Below, in pieces: positions 41,672-51,126 of a DNA stretch of 59,634 nt. The position numbers and the translations under genes are program-made. The stretch is taken from positions 1 through 59,634 of the forward strand of contig JAJYNX010000027.1 in assembly GCA_021786095.1 (NCBI GenBank), written 5' to 3'. The notes below the pieces were generated by a model. The model made no database searches and was not told where the DNA came from. It worked only from the letters and a program-made list of their open reading frames with translations. Positions within the stretch are counted from its first letter, which is position 1. The number at the start of each line of letters is the position of its first letter. This DNA comes from Actinomycetes bacterium (GTDB taxonomy: Bacteria > Actinomycetota > Acidimicrobiia > Acidimicrobiales > RAAP-2).

Positions 41672-42987
41672 GGCGCGCTCCCCGAGTCGGCGACGAGTCC
41701 CGCCAGACGCTGGCGAGTCGCCAACAGGTCACTCACCTCGTCGATGGGCTGGCGGCAGAACATGTCGATCGCCGCCTTGGTGGCCAACGCTCGATCGACC
41801 ACCGGGTTGGTCCCGGCCACGTAGGCGTCGATCTCGATCAGATCCTTGGCGTCGCGCCACGCCGCCAGCAGTTCCCGGACGACCCCCCCGGCCGCGGCCT
41901 GGTCGCGCGACACCACCATGGGCGCCACGCGCGAGATCGAGCTCAGAACGTCGACTGCGGGGTAGTGATTGGACTCCGCCAGGGCTCGCGACAGCTGGAT
42001 GTGCCCGTCGAGGATGGAGCGAGCGGTGTCGGCGATGGGCTCGTTCATGTCGTCGCCCTCGACGAGCACCGTGTAGAGACCCGTGATCGAGCCTCGCTCG
42101 CCCAGCCCCGTGCGCTCGAGGAGCCGCGGCAGGAGACCGAAGACACTGGGGGGGTAGCCCCTCGTCGCCGGCGGCTCGCCCGCGGCCAGACCCACCTCGC
42201 GCTGGGCCATGGCGAAACGCGTGATCGAGTCCATCAAGAGCACCACGTCGCGACCCTGGTCACGAAACCACTCCGCGATCCGCGTCGCCGTGAACGCCGC
42301 GCGCAGACGCATCATGGCCGGCGCGTCGGACGTCGCCACCACGACGACCGAACGCGACAGCCCCGCGGGTCCCAGGTCGCGCTCGATGAACTCCGCGACC
42401 TCGCGGCCCCGCTCGCCGATCAGAGCGACGACCGAGACGTCGGCTGACGTGCCGCGCGCGATCATGGACATCAGCGACGACTTGCCCACGCCCGACCCCG
42501 CGAAGATTCCCAACCGCTGGCCCTTGCCGCACGGGACCAGCCCGTCCAGCACGCGAACGCCGAGCGGCAACTGCTCGGTGACCATGCCGCGACGCAGCGG
42601 ATGGGGCGGCTGGCCCGTGACCGCCACGTCCGCGCCCACGACACTCGCCCCTCCGTCGATGGGCACGCCGGTACCGTCGAGGACGCGCCCGAGCAGCGCC
42701 GGTCCCACGCGCAGCGTCACCGGTCCACCCAGGTCGCGCACCGGTGTGCCGGAGCGCAGGCCCGTGGTGTCGCCGAAGGCCAAGCAGACGACGCGGTCCT
42801 CACGAAGCGCTACCACCTCGGCCAGGATGCGATCGCCACCGGGCATCAGTTCGAGTCCGTCGCCGATGGCCGCGGCGATGCCGGCGACGTCGATCGACAT
42901 GCCGACCATCCGTGTCACCCGGCCCAGGCGCTGAGGGCGGGCGGCGTCGAGTGCGACCTCGCTGACGTCGTCAAGCAGCCCGGTCAC
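41668..42987 (-). CDS. fliI: flagellum-specific export ATPase FliI
   Basis: 439 residues related to F1-beta. Walker A GIFAGSGVGKSSL, Walker B VVLLMDSITRFA, and GERGREVAEFIERDLG are all present; the N-terminal beta barrel contains TLRVGPALLGRVLDGTGVP. Overlaps fliH by 17 bp and fliJ by 4 bp. Confidence 0.96.
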   Translation of the reverse strand: MTGLLDDVSEVALDAARPQRLGRVTRMVGMSIDVAGIAAAIGDGLELMPGGDRILAEVVALREDRVVCLAFGDTTGLRSGTPVRDLGGPVTLRVGPALLGRVLDGTGVPIDGGASVVGADVAVTGQPPHPLRRGMVTEQLPLGVRVLDGLVPCGKGQRLGIFAGSGVGKSSLMSMIARGTSADVSVVALIGERGREVAEFIERDLGPAGLSRSVVVVATSDAPAMMRLRAAFTATRIAEWFRDQGRDVVLLMDSITRFAMAQREVGLAAGEPPATRGYPPSVFGLLPRLLERTGLGERGSITGLYTVLVEGDDMNEPIADTARSILDGHIQLSRALAESNHYPAVDVLSSISRVAPMVVSRDQAAAGGVVRELLAAWRDAKDLIEIDAYVAGTNPVVDRALATKAAIDMFCRQPIDEVSDLLATRQRLAGLVADSGSAP

Positions 42988-43654
42988 CGGTCGCCCCCGC
43001 TACGCCCGCCCTGGCCAGCACCTCACGCACACGCTCCAGAGCCGTGGTGATCTGGCCGTCCAGGACCGTGTCGCCGATCTCCACCCGCGCGCCACCGCGG
43101 GCCACCGCGGCGTCGGCCACCAGTGTCACCTCGCGACCGAGGTGCAAGGTGGCGACCTCACCGAGTCGCGCCAGGTCCTCGGGGTTCAAGTACGCCGTCG
43201 CCGGACCGCTCCCCTCGTCGGCGGCCAGGGTTCGCACGAGGGCGTCGCGACCGGGGTTCAGCGACACGCTCAGCTCGTGCGCGAGCAACTCCTCCACTAG
43301 GGCGAACGCCACTCGCGACGCCGCTTCGAAGAGTTCGTCGCGCGCTCGGGCCCCCGCCTCGCGCACCTCGCTCGCGGCCGCCTCCAGGGCCGCGAGCGCC
43401 GTGGCGCGCCGCGACGCCTCCTCACGGCGCTCCCGCTCGACGTCGGCCCGTGCGGCCTCGGCGCCGCGGGCGTAGCCCTCCGCGTAGCCCTCCGCGTAGC
43501 CCGTCTCGCGCTCGTCGGACGGCGCGTCGGGACCCACCCGCTCACTGACCCCCTGAAGGCTGGCGTAGGTGGTGGGCACCACCGTCGCGTGGGCCAGCCG
43601 TCGCAGCTCCCTGGTCGGGGTGGCCACCGACTCCGATCGCTTGAACACGCTCAC
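42971..43654 (-). CDS. fliH: FliI regulator FliH
   Basis: 227 residues. The N-terminal half carries the GxxxG glycine-repeat helix characteristic of FliH (GYAEGYAEGYARGAEAA), encoded by a 12-bp DNA repeat, followed by a charged coiled coil. The C-terminal half matches the FliH/V-ATPase E-like domain (YLNPEDLARLGEVATLHLGR, GGARVEIGDTVLDGQITTAL). GTG start overlaps the fliG stop. Confidence 0.92.
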   Translation of the reverse strand: MSVFKRSESVATPTRELRRLAHATVVPTTYASLQGVSERVGPDAPSDERETGYAEGYAEGYARGAEAARADVERERREEASRRATALAALEAAASEVREAGARARDELFEAASRVAFALVEELLAHELSVSLNPGRDALVRTLAADEGSGPATAYLNPEDLARLGEVATLHLGREVTLVADAAVARGGARVEIGDTVLDGQITTALERVREVLARAGVAGATGDRAA

Positions 43655-44745
43655 AGCACCACCTCGTCCTCGCGGGCGATGACGATCACTCCGTCGGCGT
43701 CCAGCTGGCGCGCCGTGCGCACGATGGTCGCCTGGGCCGCATTGACCTGCGTGCCGCGCACCGCCCCCATGACCTCCAGTTCCTCGTCGACCATCGCGGT
43801 GACGCGCTCCGAGAGATTGGCGCGAATCTTGGCGACCGCGTCGGCGGACAGGCGCGGGTCCTTCATGGCCAGGGCCAGCGTCGCCGCGTCCACGGAGCGG
43901 AAGATCTGCTGCAACGATTTCCCGTCGAGCTTGACCACGTCGTCGAAGGTGAAGAGCTTGGCGCGGATCTGCTCGGCGATCGCCTGATCCTGCTCCTCGA
44001 GGTCCCGTAGCACCTGCTGCTCGATGGCCCGATCCGAGTGGTTCAAGATCTCCGCGACGGTGGTCGTTCCGCCAGCCACCGTCGTCGATCCGCCGGCCTG
44101 CACGCCGCGCAGCTTCTCGGCGAACAGCGAGGTGGCCTGGCGAATCGCCACCGGGTCCACCCGCGTCAGCTGCGCGATGCGCTTGGCCACCTTGACGCGA
44201 AAGGCCGGCTCGAGGACGCTGAGCAGATTCGCGGCCTCCTCGGGCGGGAGGTACGCCAGCAGGACGGCGACGACCTGGGGCTGCTGGCCCCCGAGCACGG
44301 CGAGCGCCTGCTGGGGATCGATGCGCAGCAGGCCCGAGAGCGGGCTCGCGGCTCGCTGGCCCTCGATCTGATCCATCACCTCCTGCGCCCGGGTCTGTCC
44401 CAGGCGCTCCTGGAGGAAGGCCCGCGCCAGTTCTAGGCCGCCCTGTCCCATCATCTCCGACTGGCCCACGCGGTCCATGAACTCGGCGAACACCTCGACG
44501 ACCATCGCCGAGGAGAGCGGCGGCAGGCCGATGATCTCCTTCGTGAAGCTGATCGCCTCGTCGTCGCTCATCTCCTTCAGGACCGGGGCGGCGCGCTGCG
44601 TGCCCAGATGCGCGAGCAGCACTGCGATCTTCTGGCGACTCGTCAGCGCCGCCGAGGCGCGTCCCGACGCAACGCCTCCGATACCGGCACGATCGTCGCG
44701 CGCGCGCGGCGCGTCCGCCGCGACCGAGTCGGCGTAGTCGGTCAC
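43651..44745 (-). CDS. fliG: flagellar motor switch protein FliG
   Basis: 364 residues from GTG 44745 (GTGA overlap with the fliF stop). The N domain (SRQKIAVLLAHLGTQRAAPV), middle domain (QPQVVAVLLAYLPPEEAANL) and C-terminal torque domain (FDDVVKLDGKSLQQIFRSVD, MVDEELEVMGAVRGTQVNAA) are all present. An unusual Gly/Thr/Val insertion (AGGSTTVAGGTTTV) lies between the middle domain and the C-terminal helices. An N-terminal extension of ~35 residues is variable. Confidence 0.95.
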   Translation of the reverse strand: MTDYADSVAADAPRARDDRAGIGGVASGRASAALTSRQKIAVLLAHLGTQRAAPVLKEMSDDEAISFTKEIIGLPPLSSAMVVEVFAEFMDRVGQSEMMGQGGLELARAFLQERLGQTRAQEVMDQIEGQRAASPLSGLLRIDPQQALAVLGGQQPQVVAVLLAYLPPEEAANLLSVLEPAFRVKVAKRIAQLTRVDPVAIRQATSLFAEKLRGVQAGGSTTVAGGTTTVAEILNHSDRAIEQQVLRDLEEQDQAIAEQIRAKLFTFDDVVKLDGKSLQQIFRSVDAATLALAMKDPRLSADAVAKIRANLSERVTAMVDEELEVMGAVRGTQVNAAQATIVRTARQLDADGVIVIAREDEVVL

Positions 44746-46334
44746 GCGGAGTCCCCCCCGTGCTCGTCGGCCCAGGCGCGCAGCAGGCGGGCCACCTCGG
44801 CGGGACGCTGCTCGATGTACGTGCTGACCTGGGCGAGGACCATGTCCGGGGCCGCCCCGAGCGAGGGCGCCGACGCGATGACCGGCAGCTCCACCGACGG
44901 CGCGCGCGCCGCGTCCAGCTCGACGGCGCCCACGGCGCGCCGGGTCGGCGCGACCGGGAGTTCGTCGTAGTGCGCGCGCCGCGACGAGCGCCACGCCACC
45001 AGCACCATGGCGGCGAGCACGAGCAGCAGCGCGCCGCCCTCAGCCGCGTGCTCCATCAGAGCTTGCGAACCCGGGCCGAGCGTCGTCGCCGCAGTCACGG
45101 GCGTCGGCGCAAAACGCATGGATGTCACGACCAGTCGATCGCCGTTGGCCGTGTTGAGTCCGGCGGCGGCGCTGACCAGAGCCGCCACCTTGGACTGGCT
45201 GACGGTCGCCCCGGACCGGGAGTTCAACAGGACCGCGACCGAGGTGCGCACCACCTGGCCCGGCGCCTGGCTCACCGTCTGGGTCACCTGGCCGACGGCG
45301 TTGGTGACCTGACTGCTCGTCGAGGAGTAGGTACCGGCCGCGTTGGTGGTCGCCACCGGTGTGTTGGAGCCGAGGACTCCCGCGGGCGGCGCCCCGCTGC
45401 CGGTGTAGGTCGCCCGCGACGTCGTCGAGCCAGTCGGAGCGAGGAGCGGCTGGCCCTTCGCGTTGGTCTGGAGTCCCTTGATCGTGGTGCTCTGCTGATT
45501 GAAGTTCAAGAGCGCGTGCACCTGCACGACGGCGTTGCCGGGACCCACCACCCGACTGAGCAGGGCGTCGAGGGCCCCCGCCAACTGCGTGTCGTAGGCC
45601 GTGGTCATCGCGCTGTCCGAGGAGCTCGTGCCCCCGGCCGCCCCGCCCGCACTCGACAGGACGTCACCGTGGTTGTCGACCACCGTCACTCCCGACGGCG
45701 ACAGCCCCGGCGTCGCCGACGCCGTCAGGTGCACGATCGCCTGAACCTGACCCGACGAGAGCGAGGTGCCCGGAGCGAGGTCGAGGAGGATCGACGCCGT
45801 CGTGGCCGGCTGGGGGCCGATCGCGAAGGAGCTCTGGGCGGGGATGACGAGGTTTACCTGCGCCGACTGCACACCCTGGATCGACTCGATCGTCTGCGCC
45901 AGCTGTCCTTCCAGAGCCTGCTGGTACTCGACCTGCTGGACGAACTGTGACGTCGTGATCCCGCTCTTCTCGAGGTTGGAGAAGCCGATCGTGCCGGAGC
46001 TGGGCAGGCCCTGCTCGGCCAGCGCGACGCGCTCCTGATCCACGAGGTTCGCGGGGACCAGGACGGTCGACCCTCCGTTGCTGAGCTCGTAGGGGATCTT
46101 CGCGGTCGCCAGCTGCGCGGTCACCGCGCCGGCGTCGGCGGCCTGAAGGTTGGTGAACAGCGGCTGGTAGTTGGGCTGGGACTCCACCCGCATGAACGCC
46201 ACCGCGGCGGCGACGACGACGACGAGGGCGAGAACGCTCACCGTCTTCTGACCCATCGTGAACTCGCCGAGCACGCCGCGAGCACGGCGCCACGTCGCGT
46301 TCAACGAGTCGGAGGTGCGCGCGGGTAGGGCCAT
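44742..46334 (-). CDS. fliF: flagellar MS-ring protein FliF
   Basis: 530 residues. Two transmembrane helices (VLALVVVVAAAVAFM near the N-terminus; ALLLVLAAMVLVAW near residue 430) flank the periplasm-equivalent YscJ/FliF ring domains (PLFTNLQAADAGAVTAQLAT, VDQERVALAEQGLPSSGTIG, IPAQSSFAIGPQPATTASIL). The C-terminal tail binds FliG. Starts 4 bases after the fliE stop with no clear ribosome-binding site, so translation is probably coupled. Confidence 0.95.
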   Translation of the reverse strand: MALPARTSDSLNATWRRARGVLGEFTMGQKTVSVLALVVVVAAAVAFMRVESQPNYQPLFTNLQAADAGAVTAQLATAKIPYELSNGGSTVLVPANLVDQERVALAEQGLPSSGTIGFSNLEKSGITTSQFVQQVEYQQALEGQLAQTIESIQGVQSAQVNLVIPAQSSFAIGPQPATTASILLDLAPGTSLSSGQVQAIVHLTASATPGLSPSGVTVVDNHGDVLSSAGGAAGGTSSSDSAMTTAYDTQLAGALDALLSRVVGPGNAVVQVHALLNFNQQSTTIKGLQTNAKGQPLLAPTGSTTSRATYTGSGAPPAGVLGSNTPVATTNAAGTYSSTSSQVTNAVGQVTQTVSQAPGQVVRTSVAVLLNSRSGATVSQSKVAALVSAAAGLNTANGDRLVVTSMRFAPTPVTAATTLGPGSQALMEHAAEGGALLLVLAAMVLVAWRSSRRAHYDELPVAPTRRAVGAVELDAARAPSVELPVIASAPSLGAAPDMVLAQVSTYIEQRPAEVARLLRAWADEHGGDSA

Positions 46335-46338
46335 GGGA

Positions 46339-46659
46339 CTAGAGCGGCATGTTCATGATCGAGTTCAGCGAGCTCACGGCCCGACTCGCGAGAGCACTCG
46401 CCAGCTGGGTGTCCAGCGTCGCCACGCTCGAGGCCACCGTCGCATCGGCCACGGTGGCGGTGCCGGCCGCGGCGTCGAGTGACAGTGAGGTGGCGTTGTT
46501 GGTGACCCCATTGAGCGAGTCGATGGCTTGGCCCAGGAGGTTCTGGAACGAGCTGCCGGCGGTGCCCGGGGTGGGTGACGCCGCCGGAGCCGACGCGGCG
46601 CCGGCGGCCATCGCCGCGGAGATCGACGGTATCGGGGCGATAGGTGGTATCACGATCAC
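46339..46659 (-). CDS. fliE: hook-basal body protein FliE
   Basis: 106 residues from GTG 46659 (GTGA overlap with the flgC stop). Short proline-rich start, then the FliE core (SSFQNLLGQAIDSLNGVTNN, ATVASSVATLDTQLASALAS, VSSLNSIMNMPL). Links the MS ring to the rod. Confidence 0.9.
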   Translation of the reverse strand: MIVIPPIAPIPSISAAMAAGAASAPAASPTPGTAGSSFQNLLGQAIDSLNGVTNNATSLSLDAAAGTATVADATVASSVATLDTQLASALASRAVSSLNSIMNMPL

Positions 46660-47075
46660 GCCTTGATGCTCAGGATCGCCTCGTAGGCGGTCTTGGCACT
46701 GCCCATCACCTTGGCGTTGGCCTGATAGGACGTCTGGGCCTGGACGAGGTCGGTCATCTGTGTCGCGAGATCGACGACGGGGTACTCCACCATCCCCTTG
46801 GCGTTGGCGAGGGGATTGGACGGGTCGTACTGCAGCTCGCCCGTGGCCGGACCCACGTCGATCGCGTTGACCTGCACCCCCGCCTCGGCCGCGTAGCCCG
46901 GAGGGCCCGCCGCCAGTCGGGGCCCCGCGTTGACGTACTGGGCCCGGTAGACCGGCTGACCGGGCGCGACCGCGTCGTTCATGTTGGCCACGTTGCCCCC
47001 GATGGTGTCGATCCAGGTCTGATCGACGTTGACCCCAGTGCCCGCGATGTCGACGGCACTCCACATTGAACTCAT
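46656..47075 (-). CDS. flgC: proximal rod protein FlgC
   Basis: 139 residues. Hook/rod N-terminal helix (VNVDQTWIDTIGGNVANMND) and C-terminal helix (VDLATQMTDLVQAQTSYQAN) are conserved, with QYDPSNPLANAKGMVEYPVV preceding it, diagnostic of FlgC. ATG start with AGGAGG immediately after the flgB stop. Confidence 0.94.
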   Translation of the reverse strand: MSSMWSAVDIAGTGVNVDQTWIDTIGGNVANMNDAVAPGQPVYRAQYVNAGPRLAAGPPGYAAEAGVQVNAIDVGPATGELQYDPSNPLANAKGMVEYPVVDLATQMTDLVQAQTSYQANAKVMGSAKTAYEAILSIKA

Positions 47076-47083
47076 TGGACCTC

Positions 47084-47422
47084 CTAGGCGGTGATGGCGG
47101 CGGACAGGATCGTGAACTGCGCGCTGAGCGCGTTGTCCACCGTCTGGTTCTCGAGACCGTTCTCCTGCAGCAGGGTCATCTCGGTGGCGATGGACACGTT
47201 GTTGCCGTTGGTCCCCGACGGCAGGCCCTCCGGCGTCGTGCTGACCACGGCCGTGCCCCCCTGTTGCAGCGCGGCGGCCAGCGACGACTGGAAGGTGACC
47301 TGACTCGCCTGGTAGCCGGGCGTGTCCTGGTTCGCGATGTTGTTGGCGATCACCTGCTGCTGGTTGACGATCGCGTCGAGAGCAAACTGCAGAATCCCGA
47401 TGGACTCCGTGGCGCCAGCCAT
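47084..47422 (-). CDS. flgB: proximal rod protein FlgB
   Basis: 112 residues from ATG 47422 (GAGGAG 4-6 bases upstream). Contains ALDAIVNQQQVIANNIANQD followed by TPGYQASQVTF, diagnostic of FlgB. First gene of the largest flagellar unit, running to flgE, about 70 bases downstream of a flagellar-type promoter. Confidence 0.94.
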   Translation of the reverse strand: MAGATESIGILQFALDAIVNQQQVIANNIANQDTPGYQASQVTFQSSLAAALQQGGTAVVSTTPEGLPSGTNGNNVSIATEMTLLQENGLENQTVDNALSAQFTILSAAITA

Positions 47423-47491
47423 GACGTCTCCTCGCTCAACTGTGGGTTCCACCATCCTGGCCCTGTGCTGAGCGATCCCTGCTCGTCAGGG

Positions 47492-47519
47492 TCTACGTCC
47501 CCGCGCGCCGCGGAGTTGA
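47492..47519 (-). promoter_or_regulatory. flagellar sigma-28-type promoter for the flgB-flgE operon
   Basis: Minus strand: TCAA (47516-47519), 16 bases, GACGTAGA (47492-47499), between the end of the large glycosyltransferase gene and flgB. Same spacing as the other six sites. Confidence 0.75.
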
Positions 47520-47536
47520 GACGTCGCCGCGACCCG

Positions 47537-50500
47537 TCACCCCGCGCGCGATTCACGCACGAGCGACGCGACGTCGTCCAGGCGCCGGGCCGATCGCGTT
47601 CGCACCGACGCCACCGAGAACCGGGCGGCGTCACGCCAGCCGCGCTCACCGAGCGTCGCCAGACGTTCGGGGTGCGCGACCGCGTCGAGCATCGTCGCGG
47701 TCAGTACCTCGTCGTCCACCTCGCGCCACCACGACTCGCGAAAGACGCCGGAGGAGTCGGCCCGCGACGCGGGCGCCGCGGTGGTGCGAACCAGCAGCGA
47801 GTTCTGGGGCGTGCAGAACTCCCGATGCCCCCCCACGTCGGGACAGATGGTCGCGCGACCGTGGGCGAGGGCCTCCAGGAAGGGCAGGCCGTAGCCCTCA
47901 CCGCGGGTGGGCAGGACGAAGACGTCGCTCTCGAGGTAGAGCTCGCTCAAGGCTTCTCGCGACAGCCGCGACGTGATGACGCGCAGGCGCCCCGTCAGCG
48001 CCCGCATCTCGGCGGGTGTCACCGTGGCCCGCAGCCACGACGCGACGCCCTCGTCGCTCACGCCACTGAGCTTGAGGACCAGCTCACTGTCGCCCGACGT
48101 GGCGGCGACCCGAGCGAACGCCCGCACCAGCGCCTCCGGGTTCTTGCGGGGCTCGAAGTGGAACACCGAGAGGAAGCGGCATCCCGGCCCCGGCCCTGGC
48201 CGGGACGGGAGCCGTCCGAGGCTCGGCGCCTCGTACCCCTCGACGCCGGGCGGCACGACGACCAGGCGTTCGGGGGGCACCCCGGAGGCCGCCATGACGT
48301 CGGCGTCGAAGTGCGAGAAGCACCACACCTCGTCGAACCCGTGCAGGACGTGACGCAGCGATGGCGGCACCGGTGCCGCCTCGAAGGTCGTCCTCGCGAT
48401 GCGGTAGCGCGCGCGCACGCGCGAGGACACCTCGTCGAGCCAGCCCAGGGGCACGTCCAGCACCGCGACGTCCACGGGCGCGTCGGACGCGTCGCGCAGC
48501 GTCATCGACGCCCGCGCTCGTGGTGGCGAGTCCACCGCCACCTCCATGACGTCCACTCCCGCCACGCCCAACGCGTCGTGATCGAACAGGGTCCGCGAAG
48601 CCTGCGAGAAGCCCGAGTCCCCGTGGAACAGGCCGTAATGACCCACCCGCAGCGTCGGTGCGGCCCGCACCCGGGTCGGCGCGCCGCGAGCCACGCGTGC
48701 GGGGCGCCGCGCGACCGCCATCGCGTCCAACGGTGCCACCTCCCCGACTGGGCGACACCCGCCCTCCACGGGCACGAAGCCGGCCGCGCTCAGCAGCGAC
48801 TTCAGCAGGCGCACCGGGTAGGGCCGCCGGTGCGTGGCGTCCAACCAGAAGTTCTCCCGGCTCACGCGCGGCTCGGCGAAGTCGGGGGTCTGTACCACCA
48901 CGAGCCCCTGGTCGGCGAGGTGCTCGTAGATCCACGCCAGGACTCGCTCGACCTCGTCGGGCGTCAGATGCTCGACGATGTGCCCGAGGAACACGCCGTC
49001 GATGTCGCCCACGTCTAGGCCGTCCAGGACGTCGGGGACGAACCCCTCGTACACGGTGAAGCCGTCGGCGCGCAACTCCGCGACGAGGGTGGGATCGGCC
49101 TCGATGCCGCGCGCACGCTTGCCCCGACCGCGCAGGACGCGCATCATCGACCCCTGCCCGCACGCGACGTCCAGTATCGAGTGGCAGCCGCCGAAGTACT
49201 CGGCCAGGTACTGGGCGATGGCGTAGGTGGCGCGGTCGTCACCCTCGAAGTCGTGCGCGTAGGCGAAGGAGCCCGATCGCGTGGCGCGCTCGCGATCGTG
49301 CGCGGCGCTGAGCGCCCGGTAGGGGCCCCCGGACCAGACGTCGGGCGTCGTCGCGACCAGCCCGGCCAGGCGGGCGCGCGCGTCCGCGAGGGCGACGCGC
49401 TCGCGCGGGTCCCGTCGCCGCTCCACGGCCCGGGCGACCCGCCACGCGGTACCGAGGTCCCCGATGGCCGCGAGGCGCGTCAGCACTGGCGCGGGCGGCG
49501 CGTCATCGACCAGGACCCGGCGCACGTCGCCGACGAGCCGCGTCAGGGAGTCCTGCGGGCGTGATCCCGCGCACAGTCCCTCCAGCGCCGCCTCGGCGGC
49601 GCGGGCGGCCCCCGCCCAACTCCACTCGCGGGCTCGCCGCGTCGCGGCGAGCGCCAGGGGGGCCGTCGCCACGTCGCCGTTGACGACCGCCCCGAGGAGT
49701 CGACCCAGCTCCCCCACGTCGGGCTCGTACCAGTAGCACTGATCGGCCAGGACCCAGCTCCCGACCAGCGGCGAGCTCGCCACGTGCAGACTCGAGGGCA
49801 CCAGGAGCGACTCGTCGGGTCCGCAGAACTCGTTGGTCGCGCCGCCACGCGTGTGGATGACCGGGGTGCCCAGGGCCATGGCCTCGAGGACCGGCAGGCC
49901 GAAGCCCTCGGCCCGGTAGGGGTGCACCAGCACGTCGGCGTTGGCAATCAGCTCCAGGACCGCTCGACGCTCGAGGTGGCGGCGCTCCACGACCGTGATC
50001 GCCTCCACCCGCGGGTGCGACGACATCGCCTCGCCCAGCAGTGACTGGTTGACGTAGAACGACTCCGCGCCGACGTCCTTCACCACCAGGCTGGTTCGCG
50101 CCAGCGTCGCGTCGTCGAGCGAGTCGAGCGCCTCAACCAGCACGTCGATCCCCTTGCGAAAGATGGTCCCCCCGACGAACAGCAGTTGGGTGGTTTCGTC
50201 GCGCGCCCGAGTACGCGGCGCAACGTCGTCGATGTCGACTCCGTTAGGGACCACCCACACCTTCGAGGGGTCGACGCCGGACTGGATGTAGCCGCGCTTG
50301 ACGTACTCACTCGGCACCCACAGGGCGTCCACCTCGGCCAGGGCGTCCAGCCACGACAAGGGGACCGACCCGAACTCCCACGGCTGCACCACGATCAGTC
50401 GCTCCGGGCCGCGCCGTGCCCAGTTCGGCGGCCACACCTGACGGATGCGCGCATCGGGGCTCTCACCCGGCTCGCCGATCCCCAGACTCGGGCCGTGGCC

Positions 50501-50662
50501 GAGGGGTGGGCGAGCCAGTTCGGCCAATCGCGCGTCATCGACGTCGAGACCCACCAGGGCGACCGCGTGTCCGCGCTGCGCCAGCGCGCGGGCGAGGCTC
50601 AGATTGACGATCCCGTAGCTCCCCGTCGGTGAGAAGTTGCCCTCGATGACAATGCGCACCAC
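47537..50662 (-). CDS. tridomain glycosyltransferase-methyltransferase-glycosyltransferase
   Basis: 1041 residues. An N-terminal GT4-type glycosyltransferase (~1-370; YRAEGFGLPVLEAMALGTPV) is followed by a SAM methyltransferase (~490-680; SILDVACGQGSMMRVL) and a second GT4 domain (~700-1041; FVLPTRGEGYGLPFLEALAH). No membrane helices, so cytosolic. Lying between flgB and the fliC-fliD-fliS genes and behind its own flagellar-type promoter, it is a strong candidate for building a methylated glycan on flagellin. The acceptor is inference. GTG 50662 or the adjacent GTG 50659 starts it, after GAGGAG. Confidence 0.85.
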   Translation of the reverse strand: MVRIVIEGNFSPTGSYGIVNLSLARALAQRGHAVALVGLDVDDARLAELARPPLGHGPSLGIGEPGESPDARIRQVWPPNWARRGPERLIVVQPWEFGSVPLSWLDALAEVDALWVPSEYVKRGYIQSGVDPSKVWVVPNGVDIDDVAPRTRARDETTQLLFVGGTIFRKGIDVLVEALDSLDDATLARTSLVVKDVGAESFYVNQSLLGEAMSSHPRVEAITVVERRHLERRAVLELIANADVLVHPYRAEGFGLPVLEAMALGTPVIHTRGGATNEFCGPDESLLVPSSLHVASSPLVGSWVLADQCYWYEPDVGELGRLLGAVVNGDVATAPLALAATRRAREWSWAGAARAAEAALEGLCAGSRPQDSLTRLVGDVRRVLVDDAPPAPVLTRLAAIGDLGTAWRVARAVERRRDPRERVALADARARLAGLVATTPDVWSGGPYRALSAAHDRERATRSGSFAYAHDFEGDDRATYAIAQYLAEYFGGCHSILDVACGQGSMMRVLRGRGKRARGIEADPTLVAELRADGFTVYEGFVPDVLDGLDVGDIDGVFLGHIVEHLTPDEVERVLAWIYEHLADQGLVVVQTPDFAEPRVSRENFWLDATHRRPYPVRLLKSLLSAAGFVPVEGGCRPVGEVAPLDAMAVARRPARVARGAPTRVRAAPTLRVGHYGLFHGDSGFSQASRTLFDHDALGVAGVDVMEVAVDSPPRARASMTLRDASDAPVDVAVLDVPLGWLDEVSSRVRARYRIARTTFEAAPVPPSLRHVLHGFDEVWCFSHFDADVMAASGVPPERLVVVPPGVEGYEAPSLGRLPSRPGPGPGCRFLSVFHFEPRKNPEALVRAFARVAATSGDSELVLKLSGVSDEGVASWLRATVTPAEMRALTGRLRVITSRLSREALSELYLESDVFVLPTRGEGYGLPFLEALAHGRATICPDVGGHREFCTPQNSLLVRTTAAPASRADSSGVFRESWWREVDDEVLTATMLDAVAHPERLATLGERGWRDAARFSVASVRTRSARRLDDVASLVRESRAG

Positions 50663-50776
50663 GTCTCCTCACCACGTCCTGGCGCCCCGCGCCAGTCGTG
50701 CCGCCACGCCCCCGAGACCGATCACCCGAGCCGATCACCCGGGCACGGTCATCGGGTCGACTCACCCGCCAGATGC

Positions 50777-50804
50777 TCTACGCCTCGTCGAGACGCGAAA
50801 TTGA
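50777..50804 (-). promoter_or_regulatory. flagellar sigma-28-type promoter for the 1041-residue glycosyltransferase
   Basis: Minus strand: TCAA (50801-50804), 16 bases, GGCGTAGA (50777-50784), about 115 bp before the gene. The long leader contains a direct repeat (CGGGTGATCGG twice). Same spacing as the other six sites. Confidence 0.7.
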
Positions 50805-50835
50805 GGGCTCCCGCCCCGCTCGGCGCGCCGCTGGC

Positions 50836-51126
50836 TCACATCTCCGTCTGGACGTAGTTCGCGGGAGGAGCCACCTCGTGGGGCCGCGGGCGCGCCGCGG
50901 GGAGTCGGCCACGAGCGGCGGCCAGACGAGCCGTCAACTCGGCCACGAGCTGGTCGCAGGCGACGCTGAGACGCTCGGCCTCGTCGCGACAGCGCTCGGG
51001 CAGTAGCTCGTCCGGACGGGCCGGCGCGGCCGGCGCCACACCCGTTCCGACCTCGGCCGCCCAGCGCACCGCCGACAGGTAGTTCGCCACGTCGACGAGG
51101 TACTCATCCCACGTGGGTGGCATCAC
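50836..51126 (-). CDS. small helical protein after fliS (possible FliT-like chaperone)
   Basis: 96 residues beginning MMPPTWDEYLVDVANYLSAV, helical, with Arg/Ala/Leu/Glu-rich later segments. It overlaps the fliS 3' end by 23 bp in another frame. FliT chaperones often follow fliS and are small and helical with little sequence conservation, so a FliT-like role is reasonable but rests on position. Last gene of the fliC-fliD-fliS unit. Confidence 0.65.
   Translation of the reverse strand: MMPPTWDEYLVDVANYLSAVRWAAEVGTGVAPAAPARPDELLPERCRDEAERLSVACDQLVAELTARLAAARGRLPAARPRPHEVAPPANYVQTEM

Noticed and set aside
47066-49018. 650-codon plus-strand ORF opposite flgB/flgC and the glycosyltransferase
   Set aside because: Shadow in GC-rich DNA; the minus-strand genes have clear family motifs.
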